A stretch of DNA of 38,735 nt from Candidatus Hydrogenedentota bacterium. GTDB taxonomy: Bacteria > Hydrogenedentota > Hydrogenedentia > Hydrogenedentales > CAITNO01. The stretch lies in NCBI GenBank assembly GCA_012523015.1, contig JAAYJI010000246.1:1-38735 (forward strand). The letters run 5' to 3'. A program made the translations under genes and the position numbers. Shown here piece by piece: positions 8,548 to 17,615 of the stretch. The notes beneath the pieces were generated by a model. It did not search any database, had not been told where the DNA came from, and saw nothing but the letters and a program-made list of their open reading frames with translations. Each line of letters starts with the position of its first letter. Positions within the stretch are counted from its first letter, which is position 1.

Positions 8548-9984
8548 TTAGGCGCCCGGCACTTCAGGCAAATCGAATTCAAAATAGCGAAGAGCATTGC
8601 CATAACAAATATTTTGGATGATCTTGCCGAGGTATGCGGGTTTCGGCGGCAGCAAGCCGCGCTGCATGTCTTCCCCCACAATATTGCAAAGGAGACGTCT
8701 GAAATAATCGTGTCGGGAATAGCTCAAGAAACTGCGGCTGTCCGTGAGCATGCCAATGAAACGGCTGAGCAATCCCGTCTGCGACAGAATCTCCAAATGT
8801 TCTTCCATGCCGTGCAACTGATCGTTAAACCACCAACCGCTGCCGAATTGTATTTTGCCGGGCACCGATCCGCTCTGGAAATTACCGGTCATGGTCGCCA
8901 TCATCATATTCGCGGCGGGATTGATTGTGTACAGCACGGTGCGCGTCAACCGCTCTTCCCGATCCAAGCGATCGAGAAAACGTGCTAAAGAACGGGCAAA
9001 AGGTTGGTCGCCCACCGAATCATAGCCGCTGTCCGGACCCAGTGTCTCGAACATGCGCGTGTTCGTGTTGCGGATGGGGCCTATATGCAATTGCTGCGCC
9101 CAGCCCAGTTCATGATTGAGCATGCACAGCTCGTGAAGGAGCGCCGATTTATAGCGCAGACTTTCCTCTTCAGTGGGAACTGTACCGGCACGGACTTTTT
9201 TGAAGGTGGCGCGCACTTCTTCCAAGCTATAGTCTTCCGAATAGGGCAGCTCAACGCCATGATCTGCAATTTTACAGCCCTGTTCCTTGAAAAAAGCGGC
9301 ACGGTTGAACAGCGCTTCCAAAAGATTATCGTAACTCGCACAGGCGATTCCCGAACAGGATTCCAAATCATCCACCCAGTTATTAAAGAATACGGGCGTG
9401 TCCACGCTCAGCGCTTTATCGGGCCGCCACGTGGGCAGCATTTGAATGGAAAAAGATGGATCTTCAGCAACCAAGCGGTGGTTGGCGAGGTCGTCTGTCG
9501 GATCGTCGGTCGTACAAACCAAGACCACGTTCATCTGTTCCATGATGCCTCGGGCGCTGAATTCCGGCGTTTGCAGCAGGGCATTGCCTCGTTCCCAGAT
9601 TTCTTCGGCCGTATCCGGGCCAAGCAGGAGATCGGTAATACCGAAAGGTTTGCGCAATTCCATATGTGTCCAGTGGTAGGCGGGGTTGCGCATGAGATAG
9701 GGCACCGTTTCCGCCCATTTTTTGAATTTCTCCCAATCTGTTCCCGAGCCGGTGCAGTACTTTTCTGAAATGCCGTTGGCGCGCATCAACCGCCATTTAT
9801 AATGATCGCCGTGCAGCCAAATTTCCGTCATATTGGCAAATTGCCGATTCTGCGCCACATCATCAGGCGAGAGGTGACAATGAAAATCAACCAAGGGCAT
9901 TTGCTTCCCATAGTTGTGATACAACTCACGGGCGTATTCATTGAATAATAAAAAGTCATCTGTAATAAAACCGTTATCAGCCAT
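8548..9984 (-). CDS. uxaC: Uronate (glucuronate/galacturonate) isomerase
   Basis: A 478-residue amidohydrolase-superfamily enzyme that interconverts D-glucuronate with D-fructuronate and D-galacturonate with D-tagaturonate, the first step of hexuronate breakdown. The N-terminal metal motif VDFHCHLSP, the ADHGVELPY block and the DSRSFLSYSRHDYFRRLLC signature near the C-terminus are diagnostic, and length is typical. A strong AAGGAGG ribosome site precedes the ATG. No other hexuronate gene lies nearby, so it is separated from its pathway. A promoter-like site (10135-10164) and a short palindrome (10104-10119) upstream could control it. Confidence 0.96.
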   Translation of the reverse strand: MADNGFITDDFLLFNEYARELYHNYGKQMPLVDFHCHLSPDDVAQNRQFANMTEIWLHGDHYKWRLMRANGISEKYCTGSGTDWEKFKKWAETVPYLMRNPAYHWTHMELRKPFGITDLLLGPDTAEEIWERGNALLQTPEFSARGIMEQMNVVLVCTTDDPTDDLANHRLVAEDPSFSIQMLPTWRPDKALSVDTPVFFNNWVDDLESCSGIACASYDNLLEALFNRAAFFKEQGCKIADHGVELPYSEDYSLEEVRATFKKVRAGTVPTEEESLRYKSALLHELCMLNHELGWAQQLHIGPIRNTNTRMFETLGPDSGYDSVGDQPFARSLARFLDRLDREERLTRTVLYTINPAANMMMATMTGNFQSGSVPGKIQFGSGWWFNDQLHGMEEHLEILSQTGLLSRFIGMLTDSRSFLSYSRHDYFRRLLCNIVGEDMQRGLLPPKPAYLGKIIQNICYGNALRYFEFDLPEVPGA

Positions 9985-10103
9985 CGTTTTTTTCCTCCTT
10001 CAAAACAGACCCGGCGCAGGCGCAAAACCAATATTGCGCAACCGAACGATGCGACACAAAGACCGCTGTAAGGTGAAAGCGCCGCCTGTTTCAACTAATA
10101 AAT

Positions 10104-10119
10104 ATCTCGTATTTGAGAT
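10104..10119. promoter_or_regulatory. Short palindrome upstream of uxaC
   Basis: ATCTC and GAGAT form a perfect 5-base inverted repeat around a 6-base centre. It lies 120-135 bases before the uxaC start and just downstream of the putative uxaC promoter, a suitable place for a repressor operator. The regulator is not identified, and a repeat this short can arise by chance. Confidence 0.25.
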
Positions 10120-10134
10120 GAACAAGAATTTTCT

Positions 10135-10164
10135 AGTGTACTTTATTTAGGGGTAATGAGTAAA
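10135..10164 (-). promoter_or_regulatory. Possible uxaC-hemH promoter
   Basis: On the minus strand TTTACT (10159-10164) and TACACT (10135-10140) are separated by 18 bases, a fair sigma-70 match. It lies about 150 bases upstream of the uxaC ATG and would serve the uxaC-hemH pair. Confidence 0.35.
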
Positions 10165-10440
10165 GCACTACACGAATTCCCGAATTATCACCTTATGCAG
10201 AGTGATGAAAAAATGATGGGGCGGGAGTCCTATTTCTGCCTGTACAGCGCGGCGGACGCGACGCACAGGATGGACGGGAGGTGCACAAAGCTTTCCTCTG
10301 TAGGGGCACGTCCGAGGCCTTTTTACCGTTAATACAGTACCTTATACCCCTTGCTTTAGATTCCGACGCCACTTCCTTTGGCGCGCCGAAACTGTTTATT
10401 TTTTTGTCTATTTTGTCTTATTTTCTCCTATTTGTGAAAC

Positions 10441-10470
10441 TTGTATCGATACTTTTAATTCGTGTATAAT
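10441..10470 (+). promoter_or_regulatory. Sigma-70-like promoter
   Basis: TTGTAT (10441-10446) and a perfect TATAAT (10465-10470) are separated by 18 bases. It could start a leader of about 400 bases for the hydrogenase operon, or transcribe the possible gene remnant just downstream. Confidence 0.45.
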
Positions 10471-10541
10471 AGTGCAAATTGGACGCGCGAAGGACGCTGA
10501 AACGAGCCGACAACGGGCAAGCCAATAACATAAAGCGATAA

Positions 10542-10679
10542 GGATCCAAACGCAAGGATAGGGTATATCTTATTGATCTTTCAGGAGATATTGTTTTTTT
10601 CGATAACGATGACACGCCTTTAACACCGAATTTCACAGCCCAAAGTACCGGCTCCGGAACTTACTGCGAATATCACTAG
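10542..10679 (+). pseudogene. Possible remnant of a small coding sequence
   Basis: The frame beginning GGA TCC at 10542 is open for 45 codons to TAG and reads like a protein (for example VYLIDLSGDIVFFDNDDTP). The same frame is open upstream from about 10488 except for one TAA at 10539. No ATG or GTG with a ribosome site introduces it. It may be a decayed gene or chance; no family was recognised. Confidence 0.22.
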
Positions 10680-10881
10680 AAAAAGACTTTATTCCTCCAA
10701 ACAGTTCTTATCAAGCTCAAAGATACACGAAATAGACCGGAATCCTTGCTCTTCCTATTTTGGATGCGTAAACCCTGCTTATTGCTGTTCTACACGTTCT
10801 TAGTCAATTGATCCAACAACCGGATTATCCCGGCTTCATTGTCAGTATTACAAAGTCAGAATCGTATTAAGGAGATGAATC

Positions 10882-11382
10882 ATGGCAACTGCGATCTCAA
10901 CGAGCTCATTCCCGGAAGTGGAAGCGCTGCTCGCACGCTATCCCGACGCGGGTCGAGATGCACTCATTCCCATTTTACAGGAATTGCAAGATACACTGGG
11001 GTATCTGCCGCGCCCGGTGATTGCGCGGGTGGGCGAACATTTAAAGCTGCCTGTCAGCAAAATTTATGGGGTGGCAACCTTTTACAATCAGTTTCGATTT
11101 ACCGCCCTGGGCAAATACCACATCCAAGTGTGCCGAGGAACGGCGTGCCACGTGAAAGGTTCCGCCCAAGTGCTCGACGATATCCGCTGCCTGCTGGATT
11201 TGGAGCCGGGCGAAACTTCTAAAGACGGTTTATTTTCGCTGGAAGTGGTTGCCTGCATCGGCGCATGCGGACTGGCTCCCGTGATCAAAATCAATGATGA
11301 TTTTCACGCTGACATGACCACATCAAAAACAGAACGGGTTATAAAAGCCCTGAAAAAAGAGGCAAAATCCCATGAAAAATAA
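10882..11382 (+). CDS. NuoE-like [2Fe-2S] subunit of NAD-linked [FeFe] hydrogenase (HydC/HndA type)
   Basis: A 166-residue thioredoxin-fold ferredoxin like the 24-kDa subunit of complex I. The four cluster cysteines are C84 and C89 (CRGTAC) and C125 and C129 (CIGAC), with the N-terminal helical block PILQELQDTLGYLP typical of the family. An AAGGAG site lies 7 bases before the ATG. It is the first of seven genes and overlaps the next by 11 bases. In HydABC and Hnd complexes this subunit sits beside the flavin subunit and passes electrons to or from NAD(H). The complete trio encoded here supports the assignment to a hydrogenase rather than respiratory complex I. Confidence 0.94.
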   Translation: MATAISTSSFPEVEALLARYPDAGRDALIPILQELQDTLGYLPRPVIARVGEHLKLPVSKIYGVATFYNQFRFTALGKYHIQVCRGTACHVKGSAQVLDDIRCLLDLEPGETSKDGLFSLEVVACIGACGLAPVIKINDDFHADMTTSKTERVIKALKKEAKSHEK

Positions 11383-13387
11383 TGTATCCCCAAACCCTGT
11401 AAATGAAACAGTCTCCCTATCCGGCTCGTTGAGTGCGGCAGACTTAAAACAGTGCTTATGCGCCGACCACGAAAAAGACTTGGATCAGGCGCTCCGCGAC
11501 AAGTTGGCGCTGCTGCGTCACGAAGACGTTCAGCGGCCCACCATCTATATAGGCATGGGCACCTGCGGCCTCGGCGCAGGGGCAGGCAAGACGTTGACTG
11601 CGCTCCGTGCTTGGCTCGAAACGAATAAACAAGAAGCCGACATTGTGGAAGTGGGCTGTATCGGCCTTTGCAGTGTCGAGCCGATTGTAGACGTGCAGCT
11701 TCCCGGCCGCCGCCGTGTATCCTTTGAAAAGGTGACGGAAAAGATGGCGGGCAAGTTGCTTGAATCCGTGTTCAACGGCAAGACCGATGCGGCACCGGTA
11801 CTCGGACAATATGCAGGCGAAGGACTGGAGGCGTGGGACAATACCCCCGCTCTTGAGGAACATCCCTTCTTCGCGCCGCAAACGCGGCTTGTCCTCGCGC
11901 TCTGCGGTGAAATCGATCCTTGCAGTCTTGATGAATATGCTGCCCATGGCGGGTACCGCAGTCTAAACCGCGTGTTGACCGACCAAGATCCGGCCGGTGT
12001 CTGCGATGCCGTGGAGCAAAGCGGATTGCGCGGACGCGGCGGCGGCGGTTTCCCCACGGGCCGTAAATGGAAATTTGCCCGTGGTGCAGAAGGCGATCAA
12101 AAATATCTCATCTGTAATGCGGACGAAGGGGATCCCGGCGCGTTCATGGATCGTGCCATTATTGAAGGTGCGCCCCACCGCTTGATCGAAGGCATGATTA
12201 TCGCCGGTTACGCCATTGGCGCAAGCAAAGGTTATGTCTACATTCGCGCTGAATATCCTTTGGCGATCAGCCGCTTGAAAACCGCTTTGAAACAAGCCCA
12301 TGATGCGGGCTTGCTCGGCGATAACATTCTCGGTTCAGACTTTAATTTTGATATCGTGTTGAAAATGGGCGCAGGCGCTTTTGTCTGCGGTGAGGAAACG
12401 GCGCTGATCCATAGTGTCGAAGGTAAACGGGGCATGCCCCGGCCTCGCCCGCCCTTCCCCGCCGTTCGCGGCGCTTTTGGCAAACCGACCATTATCAACA
12501 ACGTGGAAACCCTTGCCAATATCCCGCCCCTCTTAGCGATGGGCGCGGAAGCCTTCGCCGCCATGGGCACAGACGACAGCAAAGGCACGAAAGTCTTCGC
12601 GCTGTCGGGGAAAGTCACCCATACGGGTCTTGTGGAAGTGGCGATGGGTACCTCCATCCGCGACATCATTTTCACCATTGGCGGCGGCGTGCCCAACGAA
12701 CGCCGTTTCAAGGCGGTTCAAATGGGCGGTCCTTCCGGCGGCTGTATCCCGGAAGCCCATCTGGATATTGAAGTGGATTACAATTCACTGAAATCGGTGG
12801 GCGCGATTATGGGATCAGGCGGCATGGTCGTCATGGATGAAGACACATGCATGGTGGATGTGGCAAAGTTCTTCATGGACTTTGTGCAGCGGGAAAGCTG
12901 CGGCAAGTGCATTCCCTGCCGTGAAGGGACACGCCGGATTTTGGAAATCCTGCAGCGTATCACCCGCGGCGAACGTAACGAAAGTACGGAAGACGCCCTG
13001 CAACGTTTCCAAGGTATCGTCTACATGGAACGGTTGGCAAAAGTGATCCAAGACACCAGTCTATGTGGTCTGGGTCAAACAGCGCCGAACCCTGTACTCA
13101 GTACGCTGCGCTGGTTCCGCGACGAGTATGAAGCCCATATCTATGAGCGGCATTGTCCCGCCGGAGTCTGCCAGGAATTGCGTTATTTTGTCATTGACCA
13201 AGACAAATGCACGGGCTGCACCTTGTGTGCGAAACGCTGCCCCACGGACGCCATCGTCGGTGAATTGAAACAAGCCCACTACATTCTTGCTGATAAATGT
13301 ATCGGCTGCGGCGCTTGTGTGAATGTATGTCGTTTTGATGCAGTTGAGCTGCGCCAATTTGAAGATGCGCTTACTGCCGCCCCATGA
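11372..13387 (+). CDS. NuoF-like NAD(H)/FMN flavoprotein subunit of [FeFe] hydrogenase (HydB/HndC type)
   Basis: A 671-residue cytoplasmic subunit with four parts. First is a thioredoxin-like [2Fe-2S] domain (GMGTCG near residue 63 and GCIGLC near residue 95). The NuoF core carries the FMN/NADH loop GRGGGGFPTGRKW near residue 222 and NADEGDPGAFMDR, followed by an SLBB segment. The four-cysteine cluster motif SCGKCIPCREGTRR starts at C510. A two-cluster ferredoxin tail occupies about residues 610-660 (CTGCTLCAKRCP and CIGCGACVNVC). The fused N-terminal and C-terminal Fe-S domains are the mark of HydB/HndC over respiratory NuoF. In bifurcating enzymes this FMN subunit splits electrons between NAD and ferredoxin. 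No other flavin subunit is encoded nearby. Confidence 0.95.
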   Translation: MKNNVSPNPVNETVSLSGSLSAADLKQCLCADHEKDLDQALRDKLALLRHEDVQRPTIYIGMGTCGLGAGAGKTLTALRAWLETNKQEADIVEVGCIGLCSVEPIVDVQLPGRRRVSFEKVTEKMAGKLLESVFNGKTDAAPVLGQYAGEGLEAWDNTPALEEHPFFAPQTRLVLALCGEIDPCSLDEYAAHGGYRSLNRVLTDQDPAGVCDAVEQSGLRGRGGGGFPTGRKWKFARGAEGDQKYLICNADEGDPGAFMDRAIIEGAPHRLIEGMIIAGYAIGASKGYVYIRAEYPLAISRLKTALKQAHDAGLLGDNILGSDFNFDIVLKMGAGAFVCGEETALIHSVEGKRGMPRPRPPFPAVRGAFGKPTIINNVETLANIPPLLAMGAEAFAAMGTDDSKGTKVFALSGKVTHTGLVEVAMGTSIRDIIFTIGGGVPNERRFKAVQMGGPSGGCIPEAHLDIEVDYNSLKSVGAIMGSGGMVVMDEDTCMVDVAKFFMDFVQRESCGKCIPCREGTRRILEILQRITRGERNESTEDALQRFQGIVYMERLAKVIQDTSLCGLGQTAPNPVLSTLRWFRDEYEAHIYERHCPAGVCQELRYFVIDQDKCTGCTLCAKRCPTDAIVGELKQAHYILADKCIGCGACVNVCRFDAVELRQFEDALTAAP

Positions 13388-13427
13388 CCTTAATCCATCG
13401 TCACATTGAAATCAAGGAGCAACCAAC

Positions 13428-15149
13428 ATGCTAAATATAACCATTGATAACAAGCCTTGCGCCGTAGCGGAAGGAAGCACTATTTACGAGGCGGCGAAAA
13501 CCTTGGGCGTTACCATTCCGACGCTCTGCCATCTCGAAGGACTGACCCCCACCGGCGCATGCCGTATTTGTGTCGTTGAAGTGGAAGGCTTTCCGGGACT
13601 GGTGCCCTCCTGCTCTTTTCCTGTTTCTGAAGGAATGAAGATAACCACCCATTCGCCGCGAGTGCTGCTGGCACGCAAAACCATTGTGGAATTGCTGCTC
13701 GCCAACCATCCCGACGACTGCCTGTACTGCATCCGCAACACCGATTGTCAGCTGCAAGATTTGTCGGGAGATTTGGGGGTGCGCCGGCGGCGCTATCAGG
13801 GAGAACGGAACCGCTATAAGGTGGACGTGTCCAGCCCCTCCGTCATACGGGATCCCGAAAAGTGCATCCTCTGCGGCAAGTGCGTGCGGGTTTGTGAAGA
13901 AGTGCAACAAGTGGCCGCCATCGACTTTATCGGCCGCGGCAGCAGCTCCCATGTGGGCACGGCATTCGATGAAGGTCTGAACCTTTCCAGCTGCATCAAT
14001 TGCGGTCAGTGCATCCTCGTCTGCCCCACAGGCGCGCTCCACGAACATGACAATATTAAAGAAGTGACGGCAGCGCTCAATGATCCTGAGCTGATGGTGG
14101 TCGTGCAGCACGCGCCGAGTGTGTCCGTCACCCTTGGCGAAGAATTCGGACTGGCTCCTGGCACCGATTGCGACGGCATCATGGTGGCGGCATTGCGCCG
14201 CCTCGGTTTCGACCGGGTCTTTGACACCTCTTTCTCCGCTGACCTGACCATTATGGAAGAAGGCTCGGAGTTGGTTCACCGCATTAAAACGGGCGGGAAA
14301 CTGCCCATGCTGACCAGCTGCTCGCCGGGCTGGATTAAGTTTGCAGAACAGTATTATCCCGATTTCTTAGACAATGTTTCCACGTGTAAGAGCCCGCAAC
14401 AAATGATGGGCGCAATCATAAAAAGTTACTTTGCCGAAAAAGCGCAAAAGGATCCCTCCAAAATTTTCAGTGAATCCATTATGCCCTGTACAGCCAAAAA
14501 GTTTGAGGCTGGCCGTAAAGAAATGGTTCACGATCACTACGCAGACGTAGACGCTGTGTTGACGACCCGTGAGCTGGCTCGCTTGCTCCGTATGCGGGGC
14601 CTCGACATTACCGCACTTGAACCGGAAGGCGCAGACACGCCCTTTGGCGAACGGACCACGGCGGGCAAGATCTTCGGTGCGTCAGGCGGCGTCATGGAAG
14701 CAGCATTGCGTACTGCCTACCACCTCCTTACGGGAGAAAATCTGGAGAAGCTCGAAGTGAACGACGTGCGAGGCTTGGAAGGCTGCAAAGAAGCCCATGT
14801 GAAAATCGGTGATTTGGAAATTGGCGTCGCCGTCGCGAGCGGACTCAAAAATGCGGCGCAGCTCCTCGACCAGATACGGGCGGGACGGAGTGATCTGCAC
14901 TTTATCGAAATCTTGACCTGTCCCGGCGGTTGTATTGCCGGCGGCGGACAGCCCCTGTCCACCGATCGCAGCGCCGTGGTGGAGCGCATGAAATCCCTCT
15001 ACGCCATTGATGCCGGCGAAAAGTCCCGTGCCTCCCATGAAAATGAATCGATCAAACGGCTTTACGATGAATTCCTCGGCGAGCCGCTCAGCGAAAATAG
15101 TCATAACCTTTTGCATACCCATTATGCCAAGCGGGAAGTAACCCTATAA
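13428..15149 (+). CDS. hydA: Catalytic [FeFe] hydrogenase subunit (HydA/HndD type)
   Basis: A 573-residue subunit that makes or oxidises H2 at the H-cluster. In order: a [2Fe-2S] domain (C34, C45, C48, C62), a His-ligated cluster motif (H94, C98, C101, C107), two [4Fe-4S] clusters (C146/149/152/156 and C189/192/195/199), then the H-cluster domain. L2 is MPCTAKKFE with C354 and L3 is EILTCPGGCIAGGGQP, both canonical. L1 reads TSCSPGW (C298, S299) where the textbook motif is TSCCPxW. The C-terminal small-subunit-like tail is present, so the protein is full length. AAGGAG precedes the ATG by 8 bases. The HydE/F/G maturases are not in the window. Confidence 0.96.
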   Translation: MLNITIDNKPCAVAEGSTIYEAAKTLGVTIPTLCHLEGLTPTGACRICVVEVEGFPGLVPSCSFPVSEGMKITTHSPRVLLARKTIVELLLANHPDDCLYCIRNTDCQLQDLSGDLGVRRRRYQGERNRYKVDVSSPSVIRDPEKCILCGKCVRVCEEVQQVAAIDFIGRGSSSHVGTAFDEGLNLSSCINCGQCILVCPTGALHEHDNIKEVTAALNDPELMVVVQHAPSVSVTLGEEFGLAPGTDCDGIMVAALRRLGFDRVFDTSFSADLTIMEEGSELVHRIKTGGKLPMLTSCSPGWIKFAEQYYPDFLDNVSTCKSPQQMMGAIIKSYFAEKAQKDPSKIFSESIMPCTAKKFEAGRKEMVHDHYADVDAVLTTRELARLLRMRGLDITALEPEGADTPFGERTTAGKIFGASGGVMEAALRTAYHLLTGENLEKLEVNDVRGLEGCKEAHVKIGDLEIGVAVASGLKNAAQLLDQIRAGRSDLHFIEILTCPGGCIAGGGQPLSTDRSAVVERMKSLYAIDAGEKSRASHENESIKRLYDEFLGEPLSENSHNLLHTHYAKREVTL

Positions 15150-15159
15150 GCCAGTTATC

Positions 15160-17163
15160 ATGAGCCAAAGCGACTGTAACATAGCCGTAGTCAACACGGT
15201 CAAAGAACGGTGCCGCGTTTGTTTCACCTGCGTGCGCGAGTGTCCCGTCAAAGCCATACGCATCATTGACGGACAGGCCGAGGTGATGCCGGAACGGTGC
15301 ATCGGCTGCGGCAACTGTGTGCGCGTGTGCAGCCAGAACGCAAAGCAAGTGCGCGACTGCACCGCCAATGCCATGTCCTTGTTGAAAGGGCCTGCGCCTG
15401 TGGCGGCGCTGGTTGCTCCCAGCTTCCCCGCAGAGTTCTCGGAATGTGAACCCGGTGAGTTGGTGGGTATGCTCCGTGCTCTGGGCTTCGAATACGTGCA
15501 TGAAGTCGCCTTTGGCGCGGATCTCGTTGCGCGCGCTTATCGGCATCTGCTCGAAAACACGCCGGATAGCCGCTATATCGCCACGACCTGCCCCGCCATC
15601 ATCGCCTATGTGGAACAGTATTATCCGGAGCTGGTCCCGCAGCTGGCGCCCATTGTATCGCCCATGATCGCTACGGCGCGTGTGGTGAACCGACTTTACG
15701 GCCCGGAAGTGCGCAGCATTTTCATCGGCCCCTGTATTGCGAAAAAGGGCGAAATGCTCAGTACCCGATTGCCGCGGGAAGTGTTCGCGACCCTCGCCTT
15801 TTCAGAGCTGCGCAAACTTTTTGATGCCGTCTCCTTGACGCCTGAAGACGTGGAGCCCTCCAACTTTGATCCGCCCCACAGCGGCAACGGTATGCTCTTT
15901 CCTATCAGCGGCGGTATGTTGCAGGCGGCTGATCTACGAGAGGATCTGCTGGAAGGCGACATTGTGACCGCTGAAGGCAGAGAATCTTTCGTCGATGCCA
16001 TTCATGAATTCCCGGATATGGATGTGGCGCTGTTGGAAGTGCTCGCCTGTCAAGGCTGCATTTCAGGTCCGGGTATCACGAATCCGGCTCCCTTGTTCCG
16101 GCGACGGAGCCGCGTGAGCCGCTACGCCCGGAGCTGCGCCGCCAAAGCCGATAAAGCGCAATGGGAAAAGGAAATGGATCGCTACAAAGATATTCCGCTG
16201 ATCCGCTCCTTCCAAGTGAAAGATCAGCGCTATGCGCCGCCCTCTGAGGAAGATATCCAAAGAGCCCTCGAGAATATGAACAAGATGAGTTCTGAAGATC
16301 ATCTCAATTGCGGCGCTTGCGGCTATGACACCTGCCGGGAACATGCCATTGCCATCTGCAAGAATCTGGCAGAAACAGAAATGTGCCTGCCCTATACGAT
16401 TGAAGAGCTGAAGCGTGCTGTGGGCGACCTTGCCCTGTCCAACACGCAGCTGAAGAAAACACAACAGGCATTGCTCCATTCCGAGAAACTCGCGAATATG
16501 GGACAGCTGGCGGCAGGTATCGCTCACGAACTTAACAACCCCCTTGGCGTGGTGCTCATGTATTCCCACTTGCTTAAGCGTGAATTTAGTGAAGCGGATA
16601 AAGTGGGTCAGGACTTGAGCACCATTGTGGAGCAGGCGGACCGCTGCAAAAAAATCGTGTCCGGGCTGCTGCAATTTGCGCGCCAGAATAAGGTGGAACG
16701 GCAGCAGGTCAATATGGATACGCTGGTCCGTTCCTGCCTCAAAGGCTTTTCCAATCACATCCATATCCATGTTAGATTACTCAACAAGCTGAGCGATCCT
16801 TTCGTGGAAGTTGATCGCGATCAGATTAGCCAAGTCTTGGTGAATCTTGTGGGCAACGCTTTTGACGCCATGGGTAAAAAGTCCGGCACCCTGACATTGA
16901 CCCTATCCGATACGACGAAACAGCTGCAGCTTGATGTGGAGGATACGGGGCCGGGAATGTCTAAAGAGACGGAGAAGAATATATTTGAACCCTTCTTTAC
17001 GACGAAAAGTATAGGCAAAGGTACGGGCCTCGGCCTGTCCATTGCCTACGGTATAGTAAAAATGCACCGCGGCGATATTCGCGTGTCGTCAAACTGCGAT
17101 CCTCATAAAGGACCTGTAGGCACCCGATTCACTGTGACGCTGCCGAGAGTTGATCTGGAATAA
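15160..17163 (+). CDS. Sensory [FeFe]-hydrogenase domain fused to a histidine kinase
   Basis: A 667-residue soluble protein. Residues 18-57 hold two [4Fe-4S] motifs ([23 protein letters not shown]). Residues 80-325 are an H-cluster domain with C144 (TTCPAI), C192 (PCIAKKGE) and C297/C300 ([10 protein letters not shown]). A further Fe-S motif (C384, C387, C392, C409) is followed by a likely coiled coil (413-445), a HisKA domain with H456 in [11 protein letters not shown], and a HATPase domain with DTGPGM and GTGLGLS. The position of the catalytic proton-relay cysteine is Thr (T143), as expected for a sensor rather than an enzyme. It matches the histidine-kinase-linked sensory hydrogenases (group C type). 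There is no transmembrane or PAS domain. It starts 10 bases after hydA. The signal, probably H2 or redox state, is inferred. Confidence 0.92.
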   Translation: MSQSDCNIAVVNTVKERCRVCFTCVRECPVKAIRIIDGQAEVMPERCIGCGNCVRVCSQNAKQVRDCTANAMSLLKGPAPVAALVAPSFPAEFSECEPGELVGMLRALGFEYVHEVAFGADLVARAYRHLLENTPDSRYIATTCPAIIAYVEQYYPELVPQLAPIVSPMIATARVVNRLYGPEVRSIFIGPCIAKKGEMLSTRLPREVFATLAFSELRKLFDAVSLTPEDVEPSNFDPPHSGNGMLFPISGGMLQAADLREDLLEGDIVTAEGRESFVDAIHEFPDMDVALLEVLACQGCISGPGITNPAPLFRRRSRVSRYARSCAAKADKAQWEKEMDRYKDIPLIRSFQVKDQRYAPPSEEDIQRALENMNKMSSEDHLNCGACGYDTCREHAIAICKNLAETEMCLPYTIEELKRAVGDLALSNTQLKKTQQALLHSEKLANMGQLAAGIAHELNNPLGVVLMYSHLLKREFSEADKVGQDLSTIVEQADRCKKIVSGLLQFARQNKVERQQVNMDTLVRSCLKGFSNHIHIHVRLLNKLSDPFVEVDRDQISQVLVNLVGNAFDAMGKKSGTLTLTLSDTTKQLQLDVEDTGPGMSKETEKNIFEPFFTTKSIGKGTGLGLSIAYGIVKMHRGDIRVSSNCDPHKGPVGTRFTVTLPRVDLE

Positions 17164-17210
17164 GAGCGTTTTTAAGCCGCATGACCGCGGTATTAGGGAG
17201 AAGACAATTC

Positions 17211-17612
17211 ATGAACCAGTCAGAAACAAAAGGAACAATCTTGCTTGTGGATGATGATGCTGATTTCCTGTTCCAACTGCAGGCTCAATTTGCAGCGGAA
17301 GGATATGAAGTATTGACAGCCGGCTCCGGGAAAGAGGCTATCGGTGTGCTTGCTCAGACCCGCCCCGACCTGTGCATCGTCGATTTGATGATGGAAAAAG
17401 CGGATATGGGCTTTACCCTGTGCTACAAAATTAAAAAGAAAGACCCCACCATTCCTGTGATTATGGTTACTTCTGTTACCCATGAAACGGGAATCGATTT
17501 TGACGCAGCCACCCTCGAAGAACGTTGTTGGATTAAAGCTGATGCCTTGCTGGACAAGCCCGTCCGCTTCGAACAACTCCAACGAGAAATAGCGCGTCTC
17601 CTAAAAGGATAA
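17211..17612 (+). CDS. Stand-alone receiver-domain response regulator
   Basis: A 133-residue CheY-like receiver with nothing after it. The acidic pocket is D14-D16 in LLVDDDADF, the phosphate acceptor is D58 in CIVDLMMEK, and K116 lies in LLDKPVRF. The ATG at 17211 is preferred because AGGGAG lies 12 bases upstream; the frame also opens at 17181 without a ribosome site. It stands 47 bases after the sensor kinase gene and is its most likely partner. Its closest relative in the window is the receiver at 18811, with which it shares a D-x-MME-x(3)-G loop pattern. No DNA-binding output domain is present. Confidence 0.9.
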   Translation: MNQSETKGTILLVDDDADFLFQLQAQFAAEGYEVLTAGSGKEAIGVLAQTRPDLCIVDLMMEKADMGFTLCYKIKKKDPTIPVIMVTSVTHETGIDFDAATLEERCWIKADALLDKPVRFEQLQREIARLLKG

Positions 17613-17615
17613 CCC

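Larger units (their letters stand above)
10165..10881. other. Intergenic region between the divergent uxaC and hydrogenase operons
   Basis: No intact gene is seen in about 700 bases. A GC-rich patch at 10215-10320 contrasts with the AT-rich DNA that follows it. A promoter-like site is at 10441-10470, and a codon-like open stretch without a start ends at 10679. The hydrogenase operon promoter is expected in 10680-10860, but no convincing -35/-10 pair was found. Confidence 0.5.

Noticed and set aside
9004-9768. 254-codon plus-strand open frame opposite uxaC
   Set aside because: It is antisense to a clearly conserved uxaC, has no ribosome site and no recognisable domain; the frame is open because of codon bias on the other strand.
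10418-10636. 72-codon minus-strand open frame in the intergenic region
   Set aside because: No ribosome site or family resemblance; it lies over a good plus-strand promoter.
10882-13387. Respiratory complex I genes (nuoE/nuoF)
   Set aside because: The extra N- and C-terminal Fe-S domains of the NuoF-like protein and the adjacent hydA identify hydrogenase subunits; no other nuo gene is present.
13431-14279. 282-codon minus-strand open frame opposite hydA
   Set aside because: It mirrors the Fe-S domains of hydA, with no start signal and no known motif.
16063-16770. 235-codon minus-strand open frame opposite the sensor kinase
   Set aside because: Antisense to a well-supported gene and without domain features.
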